A DNA stretch of 64,000 bases from SUG2458 sp963651465 (GCA_963651465.1 CAVJPS010000012.1:1-64000), one strand, 5' to 3'. Shown: positions 34,438 to 44,073, counted from the stretch's first letter. The notes: a model not told the origin generated them from the letters alone. A program made the numbers and translations.

Positions 34438-36516
34438 TTGGATAGCAGGTTTTATTATAAAAACAATATTTTAGATATTTATAAAGTAACATTTGATAAC
34501 GGTAAACTTACTGTATATATTGCTAATAAAAAAGAGAATAAAGTTGATTCATTAACTTTAAAATTAGATGATAAACTTTATTCCTTTGATGTTTTTACAA
34601 GTGAAGGAACTATTGTCGTAGAGCAAATATTAGAAAATAAATATACTGAACCTTCAATAGAATTAGTAAGTTGTAAGATTAATGGCAAAATTGTAAAAAT
34701 TGAAAATGACGAAGAACAAAAAGAATATTTTGTTTCTCCTCGTCATGTTTCTTTTTTAAGTTATGAAAAGCATTTATATCAACGATATTTAAGCAAAAAA
34801 TTAGGAAGACCACGTAATTCATTTAAGTTTATTGCAAACGAAAATGAAGATTATTGGAGTTGTGCATGTGGTAACCATAATTTTAATTCCATCAAAACAT
34901 GTAGTGAATGTGGATTAAATAAAGAAACCTTAATTAAGCACGTTAATGAAGTACCTTTTGATAAGTATCGTTTCCATACTCATCAAAATGTCAGTTTGAA
35001 TACTCAAATATTAGGTGCAATGACATTATTATATATTGTTTATATTTATGTAATAATGTTCCTATTTAATGGTGATATATTATATTCCAACACTTATATG
35101 AATGATGTTTTAGGTGTTTTAAGTAGAGTTATTTTACCTATTGCGTTAATTGGTGTAACTATTGGATTAATATTATCGTATTCTCATTACACAAAAATAT
35201 TAACTGGTGTATTAAAAGGAATTAGAATAGGATTACTTTTATTTTTTAATATATTGTTTATATTTAAATTTATTAGAACATCTTATAACTATGTTTTAGT
35301 ATTAGGTTTTGATGTAATTATGATTTATTATTTAATAATGCAAATAAAGAATAATTACTTTAGAATTCATAAGATAGTTGAACTTTCATTAATCGTTGGT
35401 TGTTTAATTACAGGATTTGTAGAACAAAAAAATTATTCAAATTATAACTTTACCTATTCTAAAGATGGTATTTATTTAAGAGTAGATTCTATTGATACTG
35501 ATACATATGAAATACCAAATTATATTGGTGGAGAAAGAGTAACATGTGTTACTTTTACTGGTGAATCGTATAATTTTAATAAATTAATCATTAATAGTAA
35601 TTTAGAAAGAATAGGATGTACTAATCGTGGCGCATTTAAAAAGTTAACCGATATTGTTGTTAATGACAATGATTTACTTGTTAACAATAATGGGGTATTA
35701 ATGGATAAAGAAACTAAAAACGTATATTTAGTTGAATCTGATGTTACTTCAGTAACTATTGATTGGAGTGAAGTAATGCCACATTCATTTGATACATATC
35801 CAAATATTAAAGAGATTCATCTAACTTCTAATGTTACAAAGATTAATGAATATGCTTTTGCTAACTGTACTAGTTTAACTACTATTGACTATGGTGAAGA
35901 CTCTAATTTATTAACTATTGAGAATAATGTATTTGAAAATTGTACTTCATTAGTTGATTTTAAAATACCTGATTCAGTTGAAAATATAGGCAATTATATT
36001 TTAGGTGGATGTTTAAATTTAAAGACATTAACACTTCCTTTTATCGGAAATAAACGTTATACATCTTTAAATACTTATTCAAGTACAGCTTTAATTAATT
36101 TATTTGTTATTGGTCATGATTTTTCTATTTCACTTCCTGAATTACAACTTGATAAAATTATTATTAGAAATCAAGGCTTACTTTATTATTCGTCTTTCTA
36201 TGGTTTAAATGTAAAAGAAATTGAATTTACTAATTTAACTGGTAAATTAAATGTTAATACATTTGCAAATACTACCCTTGAAAAATTTGTTGTTCCAGAA
36301 GGAGTAACAGAAATTAGTAGGATGTGTTTTAAAAAATGTACTAAATTAAAAGAATTAACCTTATCGCCTAACATTACAAAAATTGAAGAAAATGCATTTC
36401 AAGATGTTGATTTTACTAATGTAACATTGAATCTAAATGGATTTGATATTTCTAATTGTGATATTAGCGAAACAGGTAATCAATCTTTTATTAGCAAAGT
36501 AAATAGTTTGATATAA
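34438..36516 (+). CDS. Zinc-ribbon, multi-helix membrane protein with BspA-type leucine-rich repeats
   Basis: A 692-residue protein starting at TTG 34438 (AAAGGAAG upstream). Residues 1-130 are a beta-rich cytosolic domain. Residues 140-160 form a RanBP2-like zinc ribbon, WSCACGNHNFNSIKTCSECG, with Cys142, 144, 155 and 158. Five membrane helices lie between about 190 and 330. Residues 345-685 are BspA-like repeats (PNIKEIHLTSNVTKINEYAF, ANCTSLTTIDYG, FENCTSLVDFKIPDSVENIG, FKKCTKLKELTLSPNITKIE). Five helices place the zinc ribbon inside and the repeats outside, giving a possible surface receptor or adhesin that signals across the membrane. The combination is unusual. Confidence 0.8.
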   Translation: MDSRFYYKNNILDIYKVTFDNGKLTVYIANKKENKVDSLTLKLDDKLYSFDVFTSEGTIVVEQILENKYTEPSIELVSCKINGKIVKIENDEEQKEYFVSPRHVSFLSYEKHLYQRYLSKKLGRPRNSFKFIANENEDYWSCACGNHNFNSIKTCSECGLNKETLIKHVNEVPFDKYRFHTHQNVSLNTQILGAMTLLYIVYIYVIMFLFNGDILYSNTYMNDVLGVLSRVILPIALIGVTIGLILSYSHYTKILTGVLKGIRIGLLLFFNILFIFKFIRTSYNYVLVLGFDVIMIYYLIMQIKNNYFRIHKIVELSLIVGCLITGFVEQKNYSNYNFTYSKDGIYLRVDSIDTDTYEIPNYIGGERVTCVTFTGESYNFNKLIINSNLERIGCTNRGAFKKLTDIVVNDNDLLVNNNGVLMDKETKNVYLVESDVTSVTIDWSEVMPHSFDTYPNIKEIHLTSNVTKINEYAFANCTSLTTIDYGEDSNLLTIENNVFENCTSLVDFKIPDSVENIGNYILGGCLNLKTLTLPFIGNKRYTSLNTYSSTALINLFVIGHDFSISLPELQLDKIIIRNQGLLYYSSFYGLNVKEIEFTNLTGKLNVNTFANTTLEKFVVPEGVTEISRMCFKKCTKLKELTLSPNITKIEENAFQDVDFTNVTLNLNGFDISNCDISETGNQSFISKVNSLI

Positions 36517-36522
36517 CAATAT

Positions 36523-36561
36523 GACTATTGATGGTATTAACTGACCATTAATAGTCTTTTT
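36523..36561 (+). terminator. Terminator after the LRR gene
   Basis: GACTATTGATGGT (36523-36535) pairs with ACCATTAATAGTC (36544-36556), followed by TTTTT. Confidence 0.85.
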
Positions 36562-36639
36562 ATTATAAATTTCTATTTAATATAATAATTAACATTAAGT
36601 ATTTCTTATTATATAATTATGTGTAAGGAGTTTTAAAAT

Positions 36640-38208
36640 ATGGGAAAAATAATCGCACTTACAGGGGCAAGTGGTAATATGGGTATTCAAACACTTCATT
36701 TCTTAATGGAATCTAATGAAGTAAGTAAAGTAAAGTGTTTACTTGTTAATGCCAAACGTGAAAGAAAAGATGCTCGTATCTGGAAAAGAAAATATAAAGA
36801 AAAAATAGAGATTTTATTTGGTAATATTAAAGACTTAGATGTAGTTAAAAAGTTAGTTGAAGGTACTGACTATGTTTTACATTTAGCAGCTGTTATTCCA
36901 CCTAAAGCTGACCACGATGCTATAGGAACTGATGAATGTAATAGAATTGGTACTATGAATGTTGTTGATGCTATTACTGCTATAAAAGAAAATCAACCTA
37001 AATTAGTTCATATTTCAACAATTGCTGTATATGGGGATCGTAACTATAAACACCCATGGGGAAGAGTCGGAGATCCTTTATTACCTTCAGCATATGATGA
37101 ATATGCTACTTCAAAGATTAAAGGCGAACGTTATGTTTTAGATAGTGATGTTAAATCATGGGTTATTTTACGTCAATCAGGAATATTACATAATAGAATG
37201 TTAACCGATAATATGTCTGATGGTTTAATGTTCCATACTTGTTTTAATGTCCCAATTGAATGGGTTACTGCTCATGATAGTGGCATTTTATTACAACATC
37301 TTATTGAAAAAGATGTTGAATGTAAACTAGATGGATTCTGGCAACGTGTTTATAACATTGGTGGAGGCCAAGAGTTTAGAATTACTGGTTTTGATACATT
37401 TGATATGGGCTTTAAAATAATTGGTGGTTCTACAGAAAAATTCATGGATCCTAGTTGGAACGCTACTAGAAACTTCCATTGTATGTGGTATTTAGATAGT
37501 GATGAACTAAATGATTATTTAGATTTTAGACGTGATACATTACAAGGATATTGGGATGAGGTTGCAAGAACTCATAAATACTTTGCTATTGCAAAGATTA
37601 TCCCTCCTAAACTAATTTCTAATTTAGCAATTAAACGTTTATTAAAAAATAATAATGCTCCTCGTTATTGGGTTAATCATAATTTAACAGGACGTGTTGT
37701 TGCAGCATTTAAAGATAATCCTTTAGTAATGACTCATAAATGGGAAGAATTCCCTTTACTTGCTAAAAACAAACTACCTGATGGTACACCATTCTCATAT
37801 GATGAAATTCGTGATATTACAAAAGTAAAAGAACATAATTTCTTGATTGAATATGGATATGATCAAAACAAAGATAGTTCTTTATTTGATTTAAAAGATA
37901 TGGAAAATGCGGCTAAGTTTAGAGGCGGACATTGTGTAAGTAAAGAAATGGAACAAGGTAACTTCTATAAAAAGTTAGAATGGGAATGCCATAACGGTCA
38001 TAAATTTAGTGCTACACCATACACTATCCTAAAAACTGGTCATTGGTGTCCGATTTGTGCATTACCAGAACCTTGGAAATTTGATGAACTTGCTAAAGTG
38101 TCTAAATTCCATGCTCAAATATGGTATGACTCACACGAAAAAGATGAAAACTATGAATATTGGTTTGATGAAAATCACAATCCTCAATATAAGAAAACTA
38201 ATAAATAA
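36640..38208 (+). CDS. Extended SDR NAD(P)-dependent oxidoreductase/epimerase with C-terminal zinc domain
   Basis: Residues 1-320 are an extended short-chain dehydrogenase: IIALTGASGNMGIQTLHFLM, YVLHLAAVIPPKADHD, the serine of LVHISTIAVYGD and YATSK with the catalytic tyrosine and lysine. The last 200 residues are unusual for SDRs and include a C4/CH-type zinc site, ECHNGHKFSATPYTILKTGH followed by WCPIC, resembling the DUF4379-type zinc domain found near nucleases. At 522 residues it is far longer than a plain epimerase. AAGGAG precedes ATG 36640. The substrate is unknown; the gene is monocistronic. Confidence 0.75.
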   Translation: MGKIIALTGASGNMGIQTLHFLMESNEVSKVKCLLVNAKRERKDARIWKRKYKEKIEILFGNIKDLDVVKKLVEGTDYVLHLAAVIPPKADHDAIGTDECNRIGTMNVVDAITAIKENQPKLVHISTIAVYGDRNYKHPWGRVGDPLLPSAYDEYATSKIKGERYVLDSDVKSWVILRQSGILHNRMLTDNMSDGLMFHTCFNVPIEWVTAHDSGILLQHLIEKDVECKLDGFWQRVYNIGGGQEFRITGFDTFDMGFKIIGGSTEKFMDPSWNATRNFHCMWYLDSDELNDYLDFRRDTLQGYWDEVARTHKYFAIAKIIPPKLISNLAIKRLLKNNNAPRYWVNHNLTGRVVAAFKDNPLVMTHKWEEFPLLAKNKLPDGTPFSYDEIRDITKVKEHNFLIEYGYDQNKDSSLFDLKDMENAAKFRGGHCVSKEMEQGNFYKKLEWECHNGHKFSATPYTILKTGHWCPICALPEPWKFDELAKVSKFHAQIWYDSHEKDENYEYWFDENHNPQYKKTNK

Positions 38209-38213
38209 TTATT

Positions 38214-38247
38214 AACTTGTAAGATTATCTTACAAGTTTTAATTTTT
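38214..38247 (+). terminator. Terminator after the SDR gene
   Basis: AACTTGTAAG (38214-38223) pairs with CTTACAAGTT (38229-38238), followed by TTAATTTTT. Confidence 0.8.
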
Positions 38248-38302
38248 CTTTATTATTTATGTTGTTTATTATAAAATATTTGTGATTAAAGGAAGAATGA
38301 AT

Positions 38303-39178
38303 ATGGGTTTTACTAGTACATTAGATGTTATTATATATATTATTGAAATAATTGGTGTTGTTTCTTTTGCATCTTCAGGTGCAATAACTGCTATTAGAAA
38401 AAAGAATGATATACTAGGCGTTTGGTTATCGACGTCTATTGCAATATTTGGTGGAGGATTACTTAGAGATTTAATTATTTCAAATGGTCCACCTCATATT
38501 TTTTGGGACTTACAATATTTAGTATTATTAGGAATATCAATATTTATTTCTTCAATATGGTTTATAATTGCTTCAATAAAGAAAACAGCTTCTTTTATTG
38601 AAAAGCATCGACATGATTTTTGGATTTATGGATTAGACGCAATTGGTATTGCTGTATTTTGTTGTACTGGTTTACAAGTTGCTTATTCTAACATTCCAGA
38701 AAATATTACTACTTTTGGACGATATTTTTATTTGATATCATTAGGTGTTATAAGTGGAGTAGGAGGAGGAATGTTTAGAGATGTTTTCCTTGGCAATATT
38801 CCAATGGTATTTACAAAACATTTCTACATGACTCCTTGTATTTTAGGCACTACAATATATGCTTTAATTTATAAACGTTGTGATGACATTTTATCCATTG
38901 TTATATGCACTGTTATAATTACAACTTTAAGAGTATTAGCAACTATATACAAATGGAATATGCCACGAGCTAATGCTTATAATGAATTAGTTAATATAGA
39001 ACATGATTTAAAAGAAGATCCTACAACTTATACTGAAGTTAAAAAAGATGAAGTAGTAGTAGAACCAATTGTTACTCATCATGACTTTAGACATAAAAGA
39101 AAAGGTACTGCTTTTAAACATCATAGTGTTGATAAAACATCTATTAATGTATGTGACAATCACGAAGATGGCGCATAA
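38303..39178 (+). CDS. TRIC-type cation channel family protein (UPF0126)
   Basis: A 291-residue protein with seven hydrophobic helices in two repeated halves. Each half carries the glycine-rich signature: FGGGLLRDLIIS in the first and GVGGGMFRDVFLGNIPMVF in the second, as in prokaryotic TRIC channels. A soluble acidic/basic C-terminal tail of about 60 residues is added. The start at ATG 38303 lies seven bases after AAAGGAAG; upstream in-frame GTG 38282 and ATG 38297 are too close to or before the site. Ion selectivity is not evident from sequence. Confidence 0.88.
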   Translation: MGFTSTLDVIIYIIEIIGVVSFASSGAITAIRKKNDILGVWLSTSIAIFGGGLLRDLIISNGPPHIFWDLQYLVLLGISIFISSIWFIIASIKKTASFIEKHRHDFWIYGLDAIGIAVFCCTGLQVAYSNIPENITTFGRYFYLISLGVISGVGGGMFRDVFLGNIPMVFTKHFYMTPCILGTTIYALIYKRCDDILSIVICTVIITTLRVLATIYKWNMPRANAYNELVNIEHDLKEDPTTYTEVKKDEVVVEPIVTHHDFRHKRKGTAFKHHSVDKTSINVCDNHEDGA

Positions 39179-39180
39179 TA

Positions 39181-39208
39181 AAAAGAATGGTTATTCCATT
39201 CTTTTTTT
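39181..39208. terminator. Bidirectional terminator
   Basis: AAAAGAATGG (39181-39190) pairs with CCATTCTTTT (39196-39205), with T residues on the right and A residues on the left. It contains the end of the phosphofructokinase gene. Confidence 0.8.
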
Positions 39209-40435
39209 AGTTGCTTTGATTTTTTTAAGTTTAGTATAACGAGGTAATCCTTGATTTAATCTTAAAATGTTTTCACCTTGAATTAATGGCAAAGCGTATT
39301 CAATAAATTCACTACTAATGTCTGAATTATTAACAATCCAATTTAATGGAAAAGTTTTAACGTTATTAGCAACATCGTTTAACTGAGTTTCATTGTAGCT
39401 TACAAGGTAATTAATGCCTGTACTACGGTTCATTGTTACCATTATGCCACTTAAGCCATTTAAAGCTTTTATTACAGCATATTTACCACAATTAACAGCT
39501 TCATTTATATCAGTTAATGAAGAAATATGTGACGCACAACGTTGAGGCAAACTTAATTCAACACCTCTAGTTGGTAAATTTAATTCATTTTTTACAAGAG
39601 ATGATAATACATTACATACGCCACCTAATGCAGCATGACCGAAACTATCATTTTGGTTGTTAGTCAATATTGCATCCTGAATATAATTACCTTGATCGTC
39701 TTTAATGCCTTCGCTAACAGCAATTAACGCATAATGCTTTTTTGAATATATTTCGCTTACTTTATTTAAAAAATCTTTCTTATCAAAAGGGACTTCAGGA
39801 AGATAAATTAAATCGGGTCCATTTCCATTAATCGAAGCAAGTTTTGATGCTGCTGTTAACCATCCAGCATCACGACCCATAACTTCAACAATAGTAACTT
39901 TACCTTTTTGGTAACAACAAATATCGTTTTCTAATTCCGAAAAAGTATTTGCAATAAACTTAGCAGCACTACCATATCCAGGAGTATGGTCAATATTAAC
40001 TAAGTCATTATCAATAGTTTTAGGAATTCCAATTACTTTACAATCATAATTAACTTTTTTAAAGAAATGAGTTAATTTATTTGCAGTATCCATTGAATCG
40101 TTACCACCAATTAAAAAGAGATAACCTAATTCGTATCCTTTACATTGCTCTAATATAATTTGATATTCTTTATCATTCAAATCTAAACTTAATTGATGAC
40201 GAGCAGTACCAAGTATTGCACCTGGAGTACTTAATAAATATATAAGTTCTTCATCACTTTCACATGATAAATCAATAATGTTATCATTTATTAATCCATC
40301 AATTCCGTTTAAAGATCCATATATATTAGTAATATTTTTATAGTGTTTTTTAGCTTCATTTATAATTCCGTAAAGGGAGGAGTTAATAACAACTGTAGGT
40401 CCTCCGCTTTGTAATATTAAACAATTCTTATTCAT
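39191..40435 (-). CDS. pfp: 6-phosphofructokinase, probably pyrophosphate-dependent
   Basis: The 414-residue enzyme phosphorylates fructose 6-phosphate. The nucleotide site reads FLIGGNDSMDTANKL and the catalytic loop GIPKTIDNDLVNIDHTPGYG; the PKTIDND lysine and a bulky residue in place of GGDGS are marks of PPi-dependent enzymes, in which the ATP pocket is blocked. GRDAGWLTAASKL and the long C-terminal half agree with the PFP clade. AAAGGAA precedes ATG 40435. PPi-based glycolysis would save ATP in a fermenter and is reversible. Confidence 0.88.
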   Translation of the reverse strand: MNKNCLILQSGGPTVVINSSLYGIINEAKKHYKNITNIYGSLNGIDGLINDNIIDLSCESDEELIYLLSTPGAILGTARHQLSLDLNDKEYQIILEQCKGYELGYLFLIGGNDSMDTANKLTHFFKKVNYDCKVIGIPKTIDNDLVNIDHTPGYGSAAKFIANTFSELENDICCYQKGKVTIVEVMGRDAGWLTAASKLASINGNGPDLIYLPEVPFDKKDFLNKVSEIYSKKHYALIAVSEGIKDDQGNYIQDAILTNNQNDSFGHAALGGVCNVLSSLVKNELNLPTRGVELSLPQRCASHISSLTDINEAVNCGKYAVIKALNGLSGIMVTMNRSTGINYLVSYNETQLNDVANNVKTFPLNWIVNNSDISSEFIEYALPLIQGENILRLNQGLPRYTKLKKIKATKKRME

Positions 40436-40456
40436 GTATTCCTTTCTAGTTTAATT

Positions 40457-41947
40457 TTATTTTGTATAAAGTCTATTAGCGTAACTAATAGGCTCTTCTG
40501 TTACATCAACACCTAGTTTCTTTAGGGTTGAGAGGTCTGTTTCAGCAAGTATTACTGAACTATGAGCTTGTGCTCCACATAATTTAGGTAATTGTTTTAA
40601 TGCTAATTCAGTTAAAGTATTTGTTGTTGCTTGAATTGCAAGAGCGATTAAAACTTCAACTATGTGTAAGCGTGGGTTGTGACGGTGTAAATCATCAACT
40701 TTTAATTTTTGGATAGGTTCAATTACATTCGGAGAGAGAAGTGTAAGAGAATCATCGATTTTAGCATAATGTTTTAAAGCATTTAGTAAGGCAGCTGCTG
40801 GAGCACCAAGAAGTGGGGACTTCTTACCGGTGATAATAGTACCATCATTTAATTCAATAGACATTGCTGGTTGATTTGTTTCTTTTGCTTTTTCTAAACA
40901 AGGACGAACGCAGTGTCTATCATTAACAGTTTTACCGATTTGGTTCATTAACATTTCGGCTTTATTAACAGCATCATCGCTAAATTTACCAATAAAGTTA
41001 TTTTTAAGTGCTTGATAGTAACGTCTAATAATTTCATCATATGAAGCATTACAAGCAATTTCTTCATTAATGATTGCGCTACCTATCATATTAACACCCA
41101 TGTCAGTTGGGGATTGATATGGACTTTCTCCGTATATCTTTTCAAATATAGCTTTTAATAATGGAAATACTTCAACATCACGGTTGTAATTAATTGCTAG
41201 CTTTCCATAAGCTTCTAAATGAAAAGGATCAATCATATTAATATCGTTTAAATCAACAGTAGCAGCTTCATAAGCTAAGTTAACTGGATGCTTTAATGGT
41301 AAACTCCAAACTGGAAATGTTTCATATTTTGCATATCCGGCATTAATGTTTCTTTTATGTTCATGATAAAGTTGACTTAAACAAGTAGCCATTTTACCAG
41401 AACCTGGGCCAGGTGCAGTAATAACTACTAGTGGTCTAGTTGTTTCAATATATTCATTTTTACCTAGACCTTCATCACTAACAATTAATGGTATATTTTG
41501 AGGATATCCATTAATTTTATAATGTTTATATACTTTAATATTGTTAATTCTTAGTTTATTAATAAACTCATTAACAAGAGTAGATTCTTTATAAAAAGAT
41601 AAAACTACTGAAGAAACATATAAACCACATTCATTGTAAGCATCAATTAATCTTTCAACGTCAGCTTGATATGTAATTCCAATATCGTTACGAACTTTAT
41701 TAGCGTTAATATCTTCAGCGTTAACAACAATAACTACTTCAACTTTTTCTTTAAAAGAGAGTAGCATTTGAAGTTTAGTATCAGGTTTAAAACCTGGAAG
41801 TACTCGAGAGGCATGGAAATCATCAAAAAGCTTACCACCAAATTCTAGATATAATTTATCACCGAATTTTTCTATTCTTTTAAGAATGTTTTCACGTTGA
41901 ATACGAACATATCGGTCATTGTCAAAAGCTATTTGACTTTTATCCAT
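40457..41947 (-). CDS. DUF1846 family protein
   Basis: A 496-residue member of the DUF1846 family, recognised by GGKLFDDFHASRVLPGFKPD, VVITAPGPGSGKMATCLSQL, KYETFPVWSLPLKHPVN and the late SPLLGAPAAALLNALKHYA. The GPGSGK segment looks like a phosphate-binding loop, and a structure known for a streptococcal member showed a dinucleotide-type fold (from memory). The biochemical role is not settled. It overlaps hpt by eight bases and so is co-translated with purine salvage, which hints at a nucleotide-related function. Confidence 0.88.
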   Translation of the reverse strand: MDKSQIAFDNDRYVRIQRENILKRIEKFGDKLYLEFGGKLFDDFHASRVLPGFKPDTKLQMLLSFKEKVEVVIVVNAEDINANKVRNDIGITYQADVERLIDAYNECGLYVSSVVLSFYKESTLVNEFINKLRINNIKVYKHYKINGYPQNIPLIVSDEGLGKNEYIETTRPLVVITAPGPGSGKMATCLSQLYHEHKRNINAGYAKYETFPVWSLPLKHPVNLAYEAATVDLNDINMIDPFHLEAYGKLAINYNRDVEVFPLLKAIFEKIYGESPYQSPTDMGVNMIGSAIINEEIACNASYDEIIRRYYQALKNNFIGKFSDDAVNKAEMLMNQIGKTVNDRHCVRPCLEKAKETNQPAMSIELNDGTIITGKKSPLLGAPAAALLNALKHYAKIDDSLTLLSPNVIEPIQKLKVDDLHRHNPRLHIVEVLIALAIQATTNTLTELALKQLPKLCGAQAHSSVILAETDLSTLKKLGVDVTEEPISYANRLYTK

Positions 41948-42512
41948 TTTCTCTTTCCCTCCTTACTATAGCGTCAATTTCATTTAATTCTTTTTCATCA
42001 ATAATATAGATTTCTTGTTTATTACGTAAATATTCTTGATAATCAAATCCGTAACCAACAATAAATCCTTTTCCAATTTGTTTTCCACAGAAATCTGGTT
42101 TAAATGGAATTGTACGTGCTACAGCTTTATCTAATAAAACACATGTTTTAACACTACGAGGGCCTTTTGTTTTAAGATGGTCAACTAACATATTCAATGT
42201 TTGTCCACTATCAACAATATCTTCTACAATTAAAACATCACGATTTTTAATATCGTAATCAGTATCTTTTTTCATTACTAATGTATTACTAGAAGTTGTT
42301 CCACCATTATATGTTGAACATTGAACGAAATCTAGGACACAATCACATTCAACGTATTTTAGTAAATCCATCATAAAAGGAATAGCCCCTTTTAAGACGC
42401 CAACTAATACTGGAGGTAATTTGTTATTTTTATATGCGTTTGTAATTTCTTGACCTAATCTTTGATTTATTAGAAGTAATTCCTCTTGAGTAACAACTAT
42501 TTTTTTACTCAT
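41940..42512 (-). CDS. hpt: Hypoxanthine phosphoribosyltransferase
   Basis: It salvages hypoxanthine or guanine with PRPP. The 190-residue protein carries VLVGVLKGAIPFMMDLLKYV, the PRPP loop DVLIVEDIVDSGQTLNML and the purine-contacting segment KPDFCGKQIGKGFIVGYGFD. No Shine-Dalgarno sequence is visible before ATG 42512; the upstream bases on the coding strand read CTCTTTTTTGTTAT, the tail of a terminator. Translation may therefore be weak or use a leaderless or structure-driven route. Confidence 0.94.
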   Translation of the reverse strand: MSKKIVVTQEELLLINQRLGQEITNAYKNNKLPPVLVGVLKGAIPFMMDLLKYVECDCVLDFVQCSTYNGGTTSSNTLVMKKDTDYDIKNRDVLIVEDIVDSGQTLNMLVDHLKTKGPRSVKTCVLLDKAVARTIPFKPDFCGKQIGKGFIVGYGFDYQEYLRNKQEIYIIDEKELNEIDAIVRRERENG

Positions 42513-42515
42513 ATA

Positions 42516-42544
42516 ACAAAAAAGAGTAGTAATAAATATTACTA
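42516..42544 (-). terminator. Terminator between deoD and hpt (minus strand)
   Basis: On the minus strand TAGTAAT (42544-42538) pairs with ATTACTA (42533-42527), followed by CTCTTTTTTG. It could limit readthrough from deoD into hpt. Confidence 0.55.
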
Positions 42545-42559
42545 GTTAAAAAGTATTAT

Positions 42560-43279
42560 TTATAAAAGTTCAAGAGCAATCTCAATCATACTAGTGAATG
42601 AGTTTTCTCTTTCTTTTGCTGTTGTTACTTTATGAGAAATAAAAGAGTCTGAAACTGTATTAATTGCTAAAGCTTTCTTACCTAATGTAGCAGCAATAGT
42701 GTATAAAGCATAAGATTCCATCTCCACGCCTAAAACATTCATTGCAGCCCACTTAGTCCAAGACTTAGGATCGTTTTTATAAAAATGATCACTAGCGATA
42801 ACGTTTCCAACATGGAAACGTGTTCCTTTTTTACGTGCAATATTAACAGCTTTTTCTAATAAATCAAAAGAACAGATAGCACTATAAGTACCATCAAGAT
42901 TATATTGTGATGCAAAGTTTGAGTCAGTACAGCATCCTTGAGCAAATATGATATCAAATACATCGATATCTTTTTGATAACTACCACAAGATCCTACTCT
43001 AATGATGTTATCGACGCCATAAAATGCAAATAATTCATATGCGTAGATTGCAATTGATGGCATTCCCATACCGGAACCCATGACAGTAACTTCTTTACCG
43101 TGATATGAACCTGTGTAGGCTAACATATTACGAATACCATTTACTTGTCTATAGTTTTCTAAATAATGCTCAGCTATAAACTTAGCTCTTAAAGGGTCAC
43201 CTGGCATTAGGACTGTTTTCGCGAAGTCACCAATTTGACCTTCGTTGTGAGGGGTTGGTGCGAATTTGTCGTTTTCCAT
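42560..43279 (-). CDS. deoD: Purine nucleoside phosphorylase, DeoD type
   Basis: It splits purine nucleosides with phosphate to base and ribose 1-phosphate. The 239-residue protein has the DeoD family motifs TVLMPGDPLRAKFIAEHYL, VMGSGMGMPSIAIYAYELF, IIRVGSCGSYQ, NVLGVEMESYALYT and INTVSDSF. AAGGAG precedes ATG 43279. The gene diverges from upp, and a cre-like site lies in the shared intergenic space, so carbon status may control both. Confidence 0.96.
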   Translation of the reverse strand: MENDKFAPTPHNEGQIGDFAKTVLMPGDPLRAKFIAEHYLENYRQVNGIRNMLAYTGSYHGKEVTVMGSGMGMPSIAIYAYELFAFYGVDNIIRVGSCGSYQKDIDVFDIIFAQGCCTDSNFASQYNLDGTYSAICSFDLLEKAVNIARKKGTRFHVGNVIASDHFYKNDPKSWTKWAAMNVLGVEMESYALYTIAATLGKKALAINTVSDSFISHKVTTAKERENSFTSMIEIALELL

Positions 43280-43358
43280 ATTAATCTCCTTATCAATTTA
43301 TATCTTATTTTTGCACATAAAATAATTTATGACAACTATTTAACATAATAATAAAGCG

Positions 43359-43372
43359 TGAAAGCGTTTTAA
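43359..43372. promoter_or_regulatory. cre-like site between deoD and upp
   Basis: TGAAAGCGTTTTAA matches the cre consensus at all fixed positions but one (A for C at position 13). It lies in the 154-base space between two divergent salvage genes. Confidence 0.45.
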
Positions 43373-43433
43373 TTATCACTTTACAAAAATATATGTTATT
43401 ATTAAGAAAATTAAATAGGGAGGGTCACTTTAT

Positions 43434-44060
43434 ATGTTGACTATTGTTAAACATCCTTTAATTGATGTGAAGCTCTCAATTATGAGAGATGAAAACACCA
43501 AGGCAAAGGAATTCCGTGAAAATCTCAATGAGATTGCTTCATTCATGTGCTTTGAAATCTTCAAAGATCTCAAGACATACGATTCTGATGAAACATTCAC
43601 AACACCAACTGGCGTTACCTTACCAAAGAAAAAGTTAGAATCGAAAATTATTATTGCACCAATTTTAAGAGCAGGATTAGGTTTATGTGATGGTGTTAAA
43701 AACATGATACCAACAGCTCGTATTGGTCACATCGGTTTGTTCCGTGATGAAACAACACTTCAACCTGTTGAATATTACTTCAAATTACCTGAAGTAACTA
43801 ATCCATTAGTTGTAATTGTTGATCCAATGCTTGCAACTGGTGGCAGTGCAATTGCTGCTATTGATGCATGTAAAAAAAGAGGATATAACAATATCCGTCT
43901 TATGTGTTTAGTAGGAGTACCTGAAGGTGTAGCTGCTGTTGAAAAAGCTCATCCAGATGTCCATATCTATTTAGCATCATTAGATGAAAAATTAAACGAA
44001 AAAGGATATATTTTACCAGGCTTAGGCGATGCTGGTGATCGTATCTTTGGAACAAAATAA
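43434..44060 (+). CDS. upp: Uracil phosphoribosyltransferase
   Basis: It converts uracil and PRPP to UMP. The 208-residue protein has IIIAPILRAGLGLCDGVKNM, the PRPP loop VVIVDPMLATGGSAIAAIDA and the uracil-binding C terminus EKGYILPGLGDAGDRIFGT. GGGAGG precedes ATG 43434. C-ending codons are frequent at the start of the gene, suggesting high expression. Confidence 0.97.
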   Translation: MLTIVKHPLIDVKLSIMRDENTKAKEFRENLNEIASFMCFEIFKDLKTYDSDETFTTPTGVTLPKKKLESKIIIAPILRAGLGLCDGVKNMIPTARIGHIGLFRDETTLQPVEYYFKLPEVTNPLVVIVDPMLATGGSAIAAIDACKKRGYNNIRLMCLVGVPEGVAAVEKAHPDVHIYLASLDEKLNEKGYILPGLGDAGDRIFGTK

Positions 44061-44073
44061 AATATAAAAAATT

